A stretch of 64,000 nt of DNA from Bradyrhizobium murdochi (GCF_000472965.1 NZ_AXAU01000008.1:124001-188000); one strand, 5' to 3'. Shown: positions 8,831 through 17,618, counted from the first letter of the stretch. Program-made: numbers and translations. The notes: generated from the letters alone by a model not told the origin.

Positions 8831-9865
8831 TTACTGCGAAACCGTCTGCACCACGCTGCTGATCGGGCGGCTGGCAACTGCCGGCATTTTCTGGTCCTTC
8901 ACCAGCATCGCGTCATATTCGGGCAGGGTTTCGAGCTGCTCCTTGGCGCGCATTTGCACGACCTTGTAGCCGCCGGCTTTGAGGCGGCGCAGCAATGTCG
9001 GCAAAGCTTGCGCCGTGCTCTTCTGCAGATCGTGCATCAGGATGACGCCCTTGCCCTGCTTGTCGAGCTTGGTCATGACGTTCTGGATGACCTGGTCGGG
9101 ACCCGACGATTTGAAGTCGTTGGAATCGACATCAACCGAAAACATCGAGATGTTGCGCGAGGCGAGATAGCCGAGGGCCGGCTGCGTGTGCGCAAGCCCC
9201 GGGAAGCGGAAGAAGGGCGCGGGCGCCGTCCCCAGCGCCATCTTCACCGCGCTAAAGCCCTTCTCGATCTCTTCCTTGACCTGCGCCTCGGTCAGTTTCT
9301 TGCTGTCGAGATGGGCATGCGACCAGGTGTGCGAGCCGATGGTGTGACCGGCAGCGGCGACCTGCTTGAGAATCTCGGGATGATAAGTCGTGTGCTTGCC
9401 GACCGGGAAGAACAAGGCCTTGGTGCATTCATCCGATAGCGCCTTGAGCACGGTGGGCGTAGTCGGCCACGGGCCGTCGTCGAAGGTCAGCACGACCTCT
9501 TTGTCGGTCAGGAAGTCGAACTGCTTGTATTGCAGGAAGCCGAAACCGGGGCCGCCGGTGGTGTCGATCACGACGGTGCGGCTGACGCCGAGTGCGTCGG
9601 GATTGGCGCAGGCCGATCGCATCGGCAGGGCTGCGGGAATGGGCGCGGGGGCAGGGGCCGGCTTCGAGAGCGAGGCCGTGGTCTCGACGTCGTCCCTCAG
9701 CGCGGGCCTGGCTGCGGCGGGCGCCGGCAGCGGCTCGGGCGCACGGGCGGCAACGGTTTGGGGTGCAGCCGCGTCGGTCCGCGGCGAGGAGGTCCAGAAC
9801 CAAACGCCGGTGATCACCAGCGCCGTCACTACACTGGCCAGCATCAGGCCCAACGCATTACGCAT
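8831..9865 (-). CDS. Polysaccharide deacetylase (NodB homology, carbohydrate esterase 4)
   Basis: The 344-residue protein has an N-terminal membrane anchor (about residues 5-26), an alanine- and proline-rich linker, and a NodB domain from about residue 115. The catalytic motifs are present: TFDDGP (base and metal aspartates), HTWSHAHL (metal histidines), RFPG, the VDVDSNDF segment and ILMHD. Such enzymes remove N-acetyl groups from peptidoglycan or chitin-like polymers in the periplasm; the substrate here is unknown. An upstream in-frame GTG at 9895 is less likely because GGAAAGAG precedes ATG 9865. This is not nodulation NodB itself, which is shorter and unanchored. Confidence 0.88.
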   Translation of the reverse strand: MRNALGLMLASVVTALVITGVWFWTSSPRTDAAAPQTVAARAPEPLPAPAAARPALRDDVETTASLSKPAPAPAPIPAALPMRSACANPDALGVSRTVVIDTTGGPGFGFLQYKQFDFLTDKEVVLTFDDGPWPTTPTVLKALSDECTKALFFPVGKHTTYHPEILKQVAAAGHTIGSHTWSHAHLDSKKLTEAQVKEEIEKGFSAVKMALGTAPAPFFRFPGLAHTQPALGYLASRNISMFSVDVDSNDFKSSGPDQVIQNVMTKLDKQGKGVILMHDLQKSTAQALPTLLRRLKAGGYKVVQMRAKEQLETLPEYDAMLVKDQKMPAVASRPISSVVQTVSQ

Positions 9866-10074
9866 CGCTACTCTTTCCAAATACTCGGGGTACACACACG
9901 CAACGGGCCATTAATGCCAACAATGTCTTAACGTCTCGCGAACAAGCGCCGGTTAAGCGATGGAGATGAGGGCTTTATGCGCGAGTGAGGTCAGTCACAG
10001 TCGTCCCGCGGTCCCGGGCGCATGCTCCTGCCATCAACAACGGGGCTCGCCTGCCGAGCCAACAGGAGCCGACA

Positions 10075-10353
10075 ATGACCGCAGTGTTCTTCAATGCCGT
10101 TCGCAAGGTCAGTCTAGTGCTGGGCTTGACCGCCTCGTTCGCCGCTGCTTCATCGACCGCGAGCTTCGCCTTCACCTCTGAGCAGCAGCAGATGTGCACT
10201 GGCGACGCATTCCGGCTCTGCAGCTCGGAAATCCCGAATATTCCAAAGATCACCGCTTGCATGATCAAGCATCGCGCCGACCTGAGCGCGGGCTGCCGCA
10301 CCGTGATGGATCGCGATCTCGCGGCGAAGAAGGGCAAGCTCGCCGCGCAATAG
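10075..10353 (+). CDS. Small exported cysteine-rich protein 1
   Basis: The 92-residue product has a signal peptide (cleavage likely near ASFA) and a mature part with four cysteines. The pattern is CTGDAFRLC, then ACMIKHRADLSAGC: a Cys, an Asp three residues on, a central cysteine pair and a final LSxxC. This resembles the GLG1-type cysteine-rich repeat, and the gene at 10563 encodes a shorter relative. An AGGAG site precedes the ATG. The function is unknown; two disulphides in the periplasm are likely. Confidence 0.75.
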   Translation: MTAVFFNAVRKVSLVLGLTASFAAASSTASFAFTSEQQQMCTGDAFRLCSSEIPNIPKITACMIKHRADLSAGCRTVMDRDLAAKKGKLAAQ

Positions 10354-10473
10354 TCGGCCTACCGGCTCCCGGGAACGCTTGCGGCGATGCGACGCAGGCG
10401 TTCCACCAAGCGCACTTTCCCACTTCACAATTGCGTTGCCGCCCGGATTTCAGCGCCCGATTCCCGTTCTGAG

Positions 10474-10517
10474 GCGTTTTCTTGACGCAAACCGGTATCC
10501 ACGCCGCGGGAAACCGC
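10474..10517. repeat. Palindromic repeat family B, copy 1
   Basis: The element opens GCGTTTTCTTGACGCAAACC and closes GGGAAACCGC. It matches, in the opposite orientation, the element at 32605-32648, sharing the GCGTTTyC ends and the AACCGGT core. It sits between the two cysteine-rich protein genes. Confidence 0.65.
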
Positions 10518-10519
10518 TA

Positions 10520-10542
10520 TAGAACGCGCTGATTGCGTTCTA
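10520..10542. promoter_or_regulatory. Inverted repeat upstream of second cysteine-rich gene
   Basis: Arms TAGAACGC and GCGTTCTA pair perfectly around a seven-base loop, 20 bases before the start codon at 10563. It could be an operator or a leader hairpin next to the ribosome site AAGGG. No regulator is assigned. Confidence 0.4.
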
Positions 10543-10562
10543 CCGGTGTAAGGGCACAGCAA

Positions 10563-10784
10563 ATGACCAAGATCCTTTTCGTCATTCCCCTGATCCTGAT
10601 GGCTTCGAGCGCGTCGGCACAGACACAAAAAAGAGAGGGGCATGACGAGTGCGCGCGCGACGTCTCGCGGTATTGCCGGGCGCAGATGCAGGCTGGCGAT
10701 CAGATCATTCTGGCCTGCCTGAAGCAGAACCGCTCACGGATCAGCAAGGCCTGCCAGCAGAAGCTGACGAGCGCCGGGCAGTAG
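10563..10784 (+). CDS. Small exported cysteine-rich protein 2
   Basis: The 73-residue product has a signal peptide ending near SASAQ and a mature domain with the pattern ECARDVSRYC, LACLKQNRSRISKAC. Cysteine spacing matches the protein encoded at 10075 (C-x-x-D, C-x-x-K, R, SxxC), so the two are paralogues. The start is the ATG after AAGGG; an in-frame GTG-like start ten codons earlier lies in a hairpin. The role is unknown and periplasmic location is likely. Confidence 0.75.
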   Translation: MTKILFVIPLILMASSASAQTQKREGHDECARDVSRYCRAQMQAGDQIILACLKQNRSRISKACQQKLTSAGQ

Positions 10785-10800
10785 AACCCGCAGTCGCGGC

Positions 10801-10974
10801 TTATCCCGTGCCGTTCCCGTTGGTGCGGAGCGATTGGTAGAAATCGTAGATCAGCAGCGCCATCACCACCACGCAGATGATGATCAGCGGCACTGCCTTG
10901 ATCCACCAGAGCATGATGCCGAGAAACGTGCAGACGCCGGCAACGCCGATCAGTCCGGTGATGAAATTCGTCAT
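10801..10974 (-). CDS. 57-residue inner-membrane protein coupled to amidase gene
   Basis: The gene starts MTNFITGLIGVAG. It has two hydrophobic segments, about residues 5-23 and 27-43, and ends in a polar tail, YDFYQSLRTNGNGTG. AAGGAG lies seven bases before the ATG, which overlaps the amidase stop as ATGA. Both facts argue for a translated, translationally coupled gene. No domain is recognised. It is the last gene of the TRAP/amidase operon and could be a membrane partner of the amidase or transporter. Confidence 0.7.
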   Translation of the reverse strand: MTNFITGLIGVAGVCTFLGIMLWWIKAVPLIIICVVVMALLIYDFYQSLRTNGNGTG

Positions 10975-12383
10975 CTGCCGCTCCTTGTTTTCGCGCGACG
11001 CGCATTGGTCTTGTTACTGGTCTTGGCACTCTTGGCAGGCGCGGCTCTGCCGCGGCCGCCTTTTCCAAGAGTTTTGATTAGCCAGTTGGCCGTTCGCAGG
11101 AGCCGCGCATCGTTGCCGCGGCGCCCGACCAACTGAACGCCAATGGGCAGGCCGGTTTCCGATTGCAGCAGCGGCAGCGTCACCGCCGGTGTGCCGAGAT
11201 AAGTCCACGTCGAGCAGAACACGGGGTTGCCGGTACTGTCGAGGCCGCGCGGCGCCGGGCCCGGCGCAGACGGGGTCAGAATCGCGTCGTATTCATCAAA
11301 CAGGCCGTCGAGCGCCGCGTTGAGCGGCGCGCTGCCGGCCAAGGCGCGCGTGTAGTCGACGGCCGGAACCTGGCGCCCGCGCTCGATCAGCGCGCGCAGC
11401 ACCTGGCTCAGGGACTCGCCGCCCTGCTCGAAATCGCGATGCAGGTTGTGCGCCATCTCCACTTCCATGACGGTGCGGTGCATGTCGACGACGCGGTCGA
11501 AACTCGGGCCGATCTCGACTTCGGAAACTTGCTCGCCGAGCGCTTCCACCAGTTCGGCAAACGCCTCCGTCGTCACCTGCTCGACATGCTTCCACGCGGG
11601 CGAGCGCACGAAGGCGAACCGCGGCGGCAATGGCGGCTCACTTGCCGCCACTTCGACAAAGGGCGGAGAGGCAAGGGGGCGCGTGTCCGGATCCTCCTCG
11701 TCGAAACCCGCGAGCGTCTGTGCCAGCAGTGCTGCATCATCGACCGAGCGCGCAAACACGCCGACATGATCGAGTGCCCGCGATAGCAGTAGCGCACCGC
11801 TCCGTGGAATGAGTCCATGTGTCGGCTTGAAGCCAACCACCCCGCAGAAGGCGGCGGGGCGGATCACCGACCCGTTGGTCTGCGAGCCGATGGCGGCCGG
11901 TACCATCAGCGCCGCAACGGCCGCGGCGGAGCCCGACGACGACCCGCCCGGCGTGTGAGCCGGGTTGTGCGGATTTCGCGTCTTGCCGGGATTGAAATAG
12001 GCATATTCGGTCGTCACCGTCTTGCCGAGGATCACGGCCCCTGCCGCCCGCAGGCGCGCCACCGCCGCCGCATCGCGGCGCGGCGTGCGTCCGGCCCACA
12101 GGCTGGATCCGAACTCCGTCGGCATGTCGCCGGTATCGAAGATATCCTTGATGCCCAGCGGCACGCCATGCAGCGGGCCTGTGGCCTTGCCCTGCTTGCG
12201 ACGATCGTCAGCGGCTTCAGCCTGCCGCATCGCATAGTCGCGATCGAGGAATGCCCACGCCTCGATGTCGCGATCGGCCTCGTCGATGCGTTTCAAACAG
12301 TCGGCGACAAGCTCCGCTGAGCTGAGCCGGCCGTCGCGGATGCCGGCCGCCGCTTCCGCAAGCCCGAGCGCATTGAGACTCAT
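10971..12383 (-). CDS. Amidase signature family hydrolase
   Basis: The 470-residue enzyme has the complete amidase-signature core: lysine in LGIKDIFDT (K79), the GGSSSGSA loop with the cis-serine near S148, and the acyl-enzyme serine in QTNGSVIRPAAF (S172). It hydrolyses a carbon-nitrogen bond of an amide. The substrate cannot be read from sequence; GatA is excluded by context and length. A lysine- and arginine-rich tail ends the protein. ATG 12383 is chosen over 12389 because AAAGG is six bases before the former. It lies 31 bases after dctM, so the likely substrate is whatever the TRAP system imports. Confidence 0.88.
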   Translation of the reverse strand: MSLNALGLAEAAAGIRDGRLSSAELVADCLKRIDEADRDIEAWAFLDRDYAMRQAEAADDRRKQGKATGPLHGVPLGIKDIFDTGDMPTEFGSSLWAGRTPRRDAAAVARLRAAGAVILGKTVTTEYAYFNPGKTRNPHNPAHTPGGSSSGSAAAVAALMVPAAIGSQTNGSVIRPAAFCGVVGFKPTHGLIPRSGALLLSRALDHVGVFARSVDDAALLAQTLAGFDEEDPDTRPLASPPFVEVAASEPPLPPRFAFVRSPAWKHVEQVTTEAFAELVEALGEQVSEVEIGPSFDRVVDMHRTVMEVEMAHNLHRDFEQGGESLSQVLRALIERGRQVPAVDYTRALAGSAPLNAALDGLFDEYDAILTPSAPGPAPRGLDSTGNPVFCSTWTYLGTPAVTLPLLQSETGLPIGVQLVGRRGNDARLLRTANWLIKTLGKGGRGRAAPAKSAKTSNKTNARRAKTRSGR

Positions 12384-12414
12384 GCGCATCCTTTCAGCGC
12401 TTTATCGGGCCGGC

Positions 12415-13764
12415 TCACCGCGATCCATAGAGATAGCTGGGCAACCACAACGCAATTTCCGGGAAGATGTAGACCAGAGCCATGGTGAAGAAGACCAGGC
12501 CGACAAAGGGAAGCGCGCCGGAGAAGATGTCGGTGAGCTTCACTTGCGGCGGCGCCACGCCCTTCAAATAGAAGGCGGCCATCGCGACGGGTGGCGTATT
12601 GAACGCTGTCTGCGTGTTCAATGCGACCAGGATGCCGAAGAAGATTGGATCGATGCCATACTGGGGAAGCAGCGGCAGGAAAATCGGCACGAAGATGATG
12701 ATGATCTCCGTCCATTCCAGCGGCCAGCCGAGCAGGAAGATGATGATCTGGGTCAGCAGCAGGAACTGGATCGGCGACAGGTTCAGCGAGGTGAAGAACT
12801 GCTCGACCACCGACTGTCCGCCGAGGACGGCAAACACCGCGGAGAACGTCCACGATCCGATGAAGAGGTAGCAGACCATCGCGGTCGCGCGCACGGTCAG
12901 ATACACCGATTCCCGCATCATCGTGTAGTTGAGCGAGCGATAGGCCGCTGCCAGAACGATGCTCATGAGCGCGCCCACCGCCGCCGCTTCGGACGGCGTC
13001 GCCAAACCAAACAGGATCGCACCGAGCACCGAAACAATCAGCAGCGCCAACGGCAGGAACGATGTGGCGAGCGCCCAGATCACCGTGCTGATAGGCACAT
13101 TGGTCTGCTCGGGCGGCAGCTTCGGCGCCAGCGCGGGATTGATGATCGCCCGCGCCACCGCGTAGAGGACATAGAGCCCCGCCAGTATAAACCCCGGAAA
13201 GAACGCGGCCGCATAAAGCTTGACCGCCGAAACGCCGGCGGTCGCCGCATAGACGATCAGGAGAATGCTCGGCGGAATCAGGATGCCAAGGCAGCCGCCG
13301 GCGCAGACCACGCCTGCCGACAGCTTGGTGTCGTAGCCGGCTCGCAGCATCGCCGGCAATGCCAACAGACCCATCAGCGTGACAACGGCGCCGACGATGC
13401 CGGTGGCGGTCGCGAACATCGCGCAAGTGATGAGCGTGGCCACAGCCAGCGCGCCCGGCACGTTCTTCATCGACAATTGCAGCGAGTGGAACAGGCGGTC
13501 GAGAATATTAGCGCGTTCGATCAGATAGCCCATGAAGAGGAACAGCGGCACTGCGACCAGCACGTCGCTGGACGTGACCTCGAACGTCTTCTGCACCAGC
13601 AGCGTGAAGATGCGGTTCTGGAAGAACTCCTGACCGGGCGTGTAGTAGGCATAGAAGCCGAACGAGACGCCCATCGCCATCAGCGTGAAGGCGATCGGGA
13701 AGCCGAGCATGATGATGAAGATGAAAAGCCCCAGCATCAGCATGCCGAGTTGAGGGTCGGTCAT
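12415..13764 (-). CDS. dctM: TRAP transporter large permease, DctM family
   Basis: The 449-residue integral membrane protein has about twelve hydrophobic segments and DctM hallmarks such as LFLFMGYLIERANI, GILIPPSILLIVYA, FGLATPSEAAAVGA and FNTPPVAMAAFYLKG. It forms the sodium-dependent translocation channel of a tripartite transporter in the inner membrane. Its ATG overlaps the dctQ stop as ATGA. The frame extends 41 codons further upstream inside dctQ, but that part is arginine-rich and unrelated. Confidence 0.94.
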   Translation of the reverse strand: MTDPQLGMLMLGLFIFIIMLGFPIAFTLMAMGVSFGFYAYYTPGQEFFQNRIFTLLVQKTFEVTSSDVLVAVPLFLFMGYLIERANILDRLFHSLQLSMKNVPGALAVATLITCAMFATATGIVGAVVTLMGLLALPAMLRAGYDTKLSAGVVCAGGCLGILIPPSILLIVYAATAGVSAVKLYAAAFFPGFILAGLYVLYAVARAIINPALAPKLPPEQTNVPISTVIWALATSFLPLALLIVSVLGAILFGLATPSEAAAVGALMSIVLAAAYRSLNYTMMRESVYLTVRATAMVCYLFIGSWTFSAVFAVLGGQSVVEQFFTSLNLSPIQFLLLTQIIIFLLGWPLEWTEIIIIFVPIFLPLLPQYGIDPIFFGILVALNTQTAFNTPPVAMAAFYLKGVAPPQVKLTDIFSGALPFVGLVFFTMALVYIFPEIALWLPSYLYGSR

Positions 13765-14366
13765 GCGCCGGCTCCTTTCTCGCTCGGCTCCACCGCAGCC
13801 TGATGCTGTTGACGCTCGCGGATGATGAGGCTCTCGGTTTCCTCGACGTCGTGCAGGCGTTGCGGCCATTGTCCGGTGCGGATGCACAGCACACAGCGGA
13901 TGATTTCAGCGAACCCTTGCAGAAACAGAAGCAGGCCTGTGATCGGAATCAGCGCCTTCAGCGGAAACACCGGCACGCCGGCCGGACTGAAGATGCTGAC
14001 TTCGCGGAAGCGCACCGACATATCGGCATAATTCCAGCCCGAATACATCAATGCCGCAATCGCCGGCAGGAAGAACAGAATGTAGAGAACGAGATCCATC
14101 GTCGCCTGAGTACGCGGCGACCACAGCCGGTAGACCACATCGGCGCGCACGTGGCCGTTGCGCGAGAGCGTATAGGCGCCGGCCATCAGGAACATCGCGC
14201 CATAGGTGATATAGCTGATGTCAAATGCCCAGGTGGTCGGCGCACGCAACACGTAGCGCATGAACACCTCGTAGCTGACACCAAGCGTAAGGACGAGGAT
14301 CAGCCAGGCGAACGCCTTGCCGACCCATGTGCTGAGTTCATCGATGAAGAACAGGAATTTTCTCAT
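13761..14366 (-). CDS. dctQ: TRAP transporter small permease, DctQ family
   Basis: The 201-residue protein has four predicted helices and the DctQ pattern: EVFMRYVLRAPTTWAFDIS in the first half, then GHVRADVVYRLWSPR. It is the small membrane subunit that joins DctM to receive ligand from the DctP protein. ATG 14366 lies directly after a seven-base-arm palindrome (14367-14381), and its ribosome site is weak. The stop overlaps the dctM start. Confidence 0.92.
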   Translation of the reverse strand: MRKFLFFIDELSTWVGKAFAWLILVLTLGVSYEVFMRYVLRAPTTWAFDISYITYGAMFLMAGAYTLSRNGHVRADVVYRLWSPRTQATMDLVLYILFFLPAIAALMYSGWNYADMSVRFREVSIFSPAGVPVFPLKALIPITGLLLFLQGFAEIIRCVLCIRTGQWPQRLHDVEETESLIIRERQQHQAAVEPSEKGAGA

Positions 14367-14381
14367 GCGAGTTGAACTCGC
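14367..14381. promoter_or_regulatory. Palindrome abutting dctQ start codon
   Basis: Arms GCGAGTT and AACTCGC flank one central base, directly before the dctQ ATG. On the transcript it covers the place where the ribosome site should be, so it could limit translation initiation. The loop is too short for a full-length hairpin, so a protein-binding site is the alternative. Confidence 0.35.
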
Positions 14382-14479
14382 GGCAAATCGCACATCCGGA
14401 TGTCCCCCAGTTGCTGGCTGAGCGGCGCGTCAAGCGCGCCGCCCATTATTCGTACCGCCGATCAGGCGCTGCGAGCTCG

Positions 14480-15601
14480 TCAGACCTTGAGCACACCCGG
14501 GAAGTGGTGCTCGAAGGCGCCACGATAGTCCGTCGCGTTGGTCATGTTGTAGTAAACCACGCGGCGGACCCATGCCTTCTGCGAGTCCATCACCTTCTTC
14601 ATGAACGGATCCGACCCGAGCTGGGCGATCAGGCCATCCCATGCCTTGATCTGCGCATCGAACACGGACTTCGGCGTCCGCTGAACGTTGACCTTGTCCT
14701 TGCTGATCAGCTCCTGCAGGTCCTTGGAGTAATAGTCCATCCCCTTCCACTCGTTGGCGGAGGAGACCGCCTCTGCGGCATACTGCAGAATCGCCTTCTG
14801 CTCGGCCGCCAGCGCATTATACTTCGTGCGGTTGAACATGATCTCGAAATATTCCGTCGCCTGATGGTGGCTACCCAACATGTAGTTCTTGGCGACGTCC
14901 TGTGCGCCGAAGCGCCTGTCCGAGGTAGGATTGTTGAACTCGAATCCGTCGATCACGCCGCGCTCCATGGCCGGCACGATTTCGCCGCCCGGAAGCTGCG
15001 CGACAGAGGCGCCCATCACCTGGAACAAGTCGGCGGCGAGACCCACGGTGCGGTATTTGAGCCCCTTCAGGTCGGCGTCGCTGTTGATCGGCTTCTTGAA
15101 CCAGCCGAGCGGCTGGGTCGGCATCGGCATCGCGAAGAAGCTCTTGATGTTGACCTTCATGATCTGGGTCTGGAGTTCTTCGAACAGCTCCTTGCCACCG
15201 CCGTTGTGAATCCAGCCAAGGCCTTCGTTGGCATTGAAGCCGAACACAGGCCCGGTGCCGAACAGCGATGCGGCCTTGTGCTTGCCGTACCAGTAGACGG
15301 TCACCGTATGGGCCGCGTCGATCTGGCCGCCATGCACGCCGTCGAATACCTGGAATGGATGCACAACCGAACCGCCCACGAGATAATCGATACGCAGCCG
15401 GCCTCCCGCCATCTCGTTGACGCGCTTCACATAATCTTCGGCCATCTCGTTGAAGACGTCGGCCTTGCCCCAAGAGCCTTGCATCCTCAGGGTCGCCGTC
15501 TGCGCCCGGCTGACTTGTGGCATCGCAATCGCCGCACCGCCGGCGGCCGCGGCCGTCAGGAAACGGCGCCGCGTCGTTTTTGTATCGCTACGCTTGCTCA
15601 T
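14480..15601 (-). CDS. dctP: TRAP transporter substrate-binding protein, DctP family, Tat-exported
   Basis: The 373-residue periplasmic protein starts with a twin-arginine signal (TRRRFLTAAAAGGAAIA). It continues with a DctP fold that includes GLKYRTVGLAADLFQVMG (the ligand-binding arginine region) and PGGEIVPAMERGVIDGFEF. The pattern resembles the dimeric TakP-like branch that binds 2-oxo acids or related carboxylates, often with a metal. It is the first gene of the operon with dctQ, dctM, the amidase and a 57-residue membrane protein. Ligand identity is not readable, but the amidase suggests an acid amide or a lactam-derived compound. Confidence 0.9.
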   Translation of the reverse strand: MSKRSDTKTTRRRFLTAAAAGGAAIAMPQVSRAQTATLRMQGSWGKADVFNEMAEDYVKRVNEMAGGRLRIDYLVGGSVVHPFQVFDGVHGGQIDAAHTVTVYWYGKHKAASLFGTGPVFGFNANEGLGWIHNGGGKELFEELQTQIMKVNIKSFFAMPMPTQPLGWFKKPINSDADLKGLKYRTVGLAADLFQVMGASVAQLPGGEIVPAMERGVIDGFEFNNPTSDRRFGAQDVAKNYMLGSHHQATEYFEIMFNRTKYNALAAEQKAILQYAAEAVSSANEWKGMDYYSKDLQELISKDKVNVQRTPKSVFDAQIKAWDGLIAQLGSDPFMKKVMDSQKAWVRRVVYYNMTNATDYRGAFEHHFPGVLKV

Positions 15602-15926
15602 GAGTTCCTCCCGGTTGAGATGTCGCCCGCTGTCGCCGCAGGCTTGTTTGTCTCAACGACAAGTCAAAGGCTTGCGCGGCATTTTGGCAAGCGGGAAGTG
15701 CGCGGACTCCTTATGAATCGCTCAAGTGGCAAGGCAACGTTGCTATCTCGCAGGCGCGAAGCAGGACCTGTTCGCGTTCGGCGGCGCGAATGCCCATCGG
15801 CGTCTTGCACTTTAGTCGCAGGAAGTTGATGGCGCGGTGTCGGCAGTACGCTGAATCAAGTTGGGCTGATTTATTCCCGCGCCGTTCTGCGCCCAATAGC
15901 CGCGCCGCGTCACCCATATCAATGGG
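15602..15926. other. Intergenic region upstream of dctP
   Basis: This 325-base stretch separates dctP from the convergently placed tail of the MFS gene. A GGGAGG ribosome site for dctP lies at its left end, and a short inverted repeat (TTGTC/GACAA, near 15648-15663) could be part of the dctP promoter. I see no credible gene. Confidence 0.5.
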
Positions 15927-17618
15927 TCAGGTGCTGCTGCCTGCTGCGGTTGCGACCACCGGCAAGACCTCGTTGGCCGCGCGGTCGGGGGTATCTTCCT
16001 TCCAGCGGACCGAGCCGAACGGCCGCTCCAGCATGCGGCGGACGCGGATCGGCTCCGGCCCGAGGTGAAAGTCGATCGCGCGCTGGTGCAGGGCGCGCTC
16101 GGACTGCGTCGCACGGTTACGCTGGCGCAGATAATCGAGCCAGGTCGGGCAATGGTAGCGCTCGGTCCATAATTCGGGGTCGCCGATGTCGCGCGCGATC
16201 GACCAGCCATAGGCGCCGTTGCGCTGGCGGCTGAGCTGCACTTCCTGCATCACATTGTGAAACGCGCGCGCATCGTCCTGCGCGACGCGATACTCGATCT
16301 CGACCACCAGCGGTCCGCTGCGCCCCGTGAGCGACAGCCGCACCTCGGGATCGGCAAGCAGTTCAGTGGCATCCTCGTTGCGCGCGCCGACCGGCGGCAT
16401 GCGCAGCCAGATGCCGAGCAGGGGCGAGATCAGCATCAGCCCGGCCGAGACCAAGAGCGCGATCTCCACGCCAGCGAGGTCGGTGAGGTGTCCCCAGCCC
16501 CAGCTTCCGACCGCAATGCCGCCTGCGATCGACGCCTGGAAAGCCGCCAGCGAGCGGCCCGCAACCCAGCGCGGCGCTGAAAGCTGCACGCCGATATTGA
16601 ACAGGGCGACCGCCAGCATCCACACCGCGCCGGCGAGCACGAGCGCAATCGCCGTCAGGACCGCGTTGGTGCTCAGGGCGACCGCCGCGATCGCACCCGC
16701 CATCGATATCGCGCAGGCGCGCACCGCGGCCTCGCCGCTCATGCGCCGCCGCACCTCGCCGATATTCAGCGCGCCGAACACCGCGCCCATGCCGAAGGCC
16801 CCGAGCATGATGCCGTAGGTCTGCGCGCCGCCATGCAGGAGATCTCGGGCGACCAGCGGCATCAGCGCCGAGACCGAGCCGCCAATGATGCCGGTGACCA
16901 GCGTGCGCGTCAGCACGATCTTGATGGACGGGGAATTGGTGATGTAGCGCACGCCGGAGACCATGGCGCGGTTGAGCCGTTCGCGCGGCAGGCGCGACGG
17001 CTCGCTGGCGCGATTCCACAGAAACATCACCACCATCAGCGGCAGATACAGCACCGCATTGACGGCAAACGCCGCCACGGCGCCGGCGGTCGCAACGACG
17101 ATTCCGCCGATCGCCGGGCCGAAGCTGCGCGCAATGTTGTAGCTGATGCCGTTGAGCGCGACCGCCGCCGGCAGCGTTTCCGCCGGCACCTGCTCGGTCA
17201 CTGAGGCCTGCCAGGCCGGCCCGAACAGCGCCATGCCGCTGCCGACGACGAAGCAGAGGGCCAAGAGGATATTCGGCGTAACAAGGCCGAGCCACGCCAG
17301 CACCGTGAGCGCGGTTGCGCCGACAAGCGCGATGCCGAGCGAGACCAGCGCGACGATGCGGCGGTCGTGCATATCGGCGATGGCGCCGGCGGGCATCGAG
17401 ATCAGCATGACCGGCAGCATCAGCGCAGTCTGCACCAGCGCGACCTTGTCGGCCGAAGAAGTCATCTGTGTCATCGCCCAGGCCGCGCCGACGCCCTGGA
17501 TCAAAATCCCCAGGTTGGAAACGAGGCTGGCGAGCCAGATGCGCCGGAACACCGCGTGCCGCAACGGCGCTGCGATCCCGTCAGTCGCAAGACGCGAGCG
17601 TTTCGGCTGGTCGGTCAT
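15927..17618 (-). CDS. EntS-like MFS exporter with C-terminal ferredoxin-like domain
   Basis: The 563-residue protein has an MFS core of ten to twelve helices (about residues 20-410), with AIADMHDRRIVALVSL between helices 2 and 3, typical of the EntS/MFS_3 family. A soluble cytoplasmic domain of about 110 residues follows, starting GPLVVEIEYRVAQDDARAF, and resembles antibiotic-biosynthesis-monooxygenase folds that recur in this family. EntS itself exports enterobactin; the substrate here is unknown. It is a single gene with no neighbour on the same strand within 2 kb. Confidence 0.82.
   Translation of the reverse strand: MTDQPKRSRLATDGIAAPLRHAVFRRIWLASLVSNLGILIQGVGAAWAMTQMTSSADKVALVQTALMLPVMLISMPAGAIADMHDRRIVALVSLGIALVGATALTVLAWLGLVTPNILLALCFVVGSGMALFGPAWQASVTEQVPAETLPAAVALNGISYNIARSFGPAIGGIVVATAGAVAAFAVNAVLYLPLMVVMFLWNRASEPSRLPRERLNRAMVSGVRYITNSPSIKIVLTRTLVTGIIGGSVSALMPLVARDLLHGGAQTYGIMLGAFGMGAVFGALNIGEVRRRMSGEAAVRACAISMAGAIAAVALSTNAVLTAIALVLAGAVWMLAVALFNIGVQLSAPRWVAGRSLAAFQASIAGGIAVGSWGWGHLTDLAGVEIALLVSAGLMLISPLLGIWLRMPPVGARNEDATELLADPEVRLSLTGRSGPLVVEIEYRVAQDDARAFHNVMQEVQLSRQRNGAYGWSIARDIGDPELWTERYHCPTWLDYLRQRNRATQSERALHQRAIDFHLGPEPIRVRRMLERPFGSVRWKEDTPDRAANEVLPVVATAAGSST

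Noticed and set aside
8831..9865. Nodulation gene nodB
   Set aside because: The deacetylase has a membrane anchor and a long linker, with no nod genes or nod box nearby. It is a general CE4 enzyme.
12265..13803. 512-codon plus-strand open frame
   Set aside because: It is antisense to dctM and the amidase, both of which have clear family motifs. The frame is arginine-, histidine- and glutamine-rich with no fold.
14372..15829. 485-codon plus-strand open frame
   Set aside because: It lies opposite dctP, which has a Tat signal and DctP motifs. The antisense protein has no recognisable pattern.
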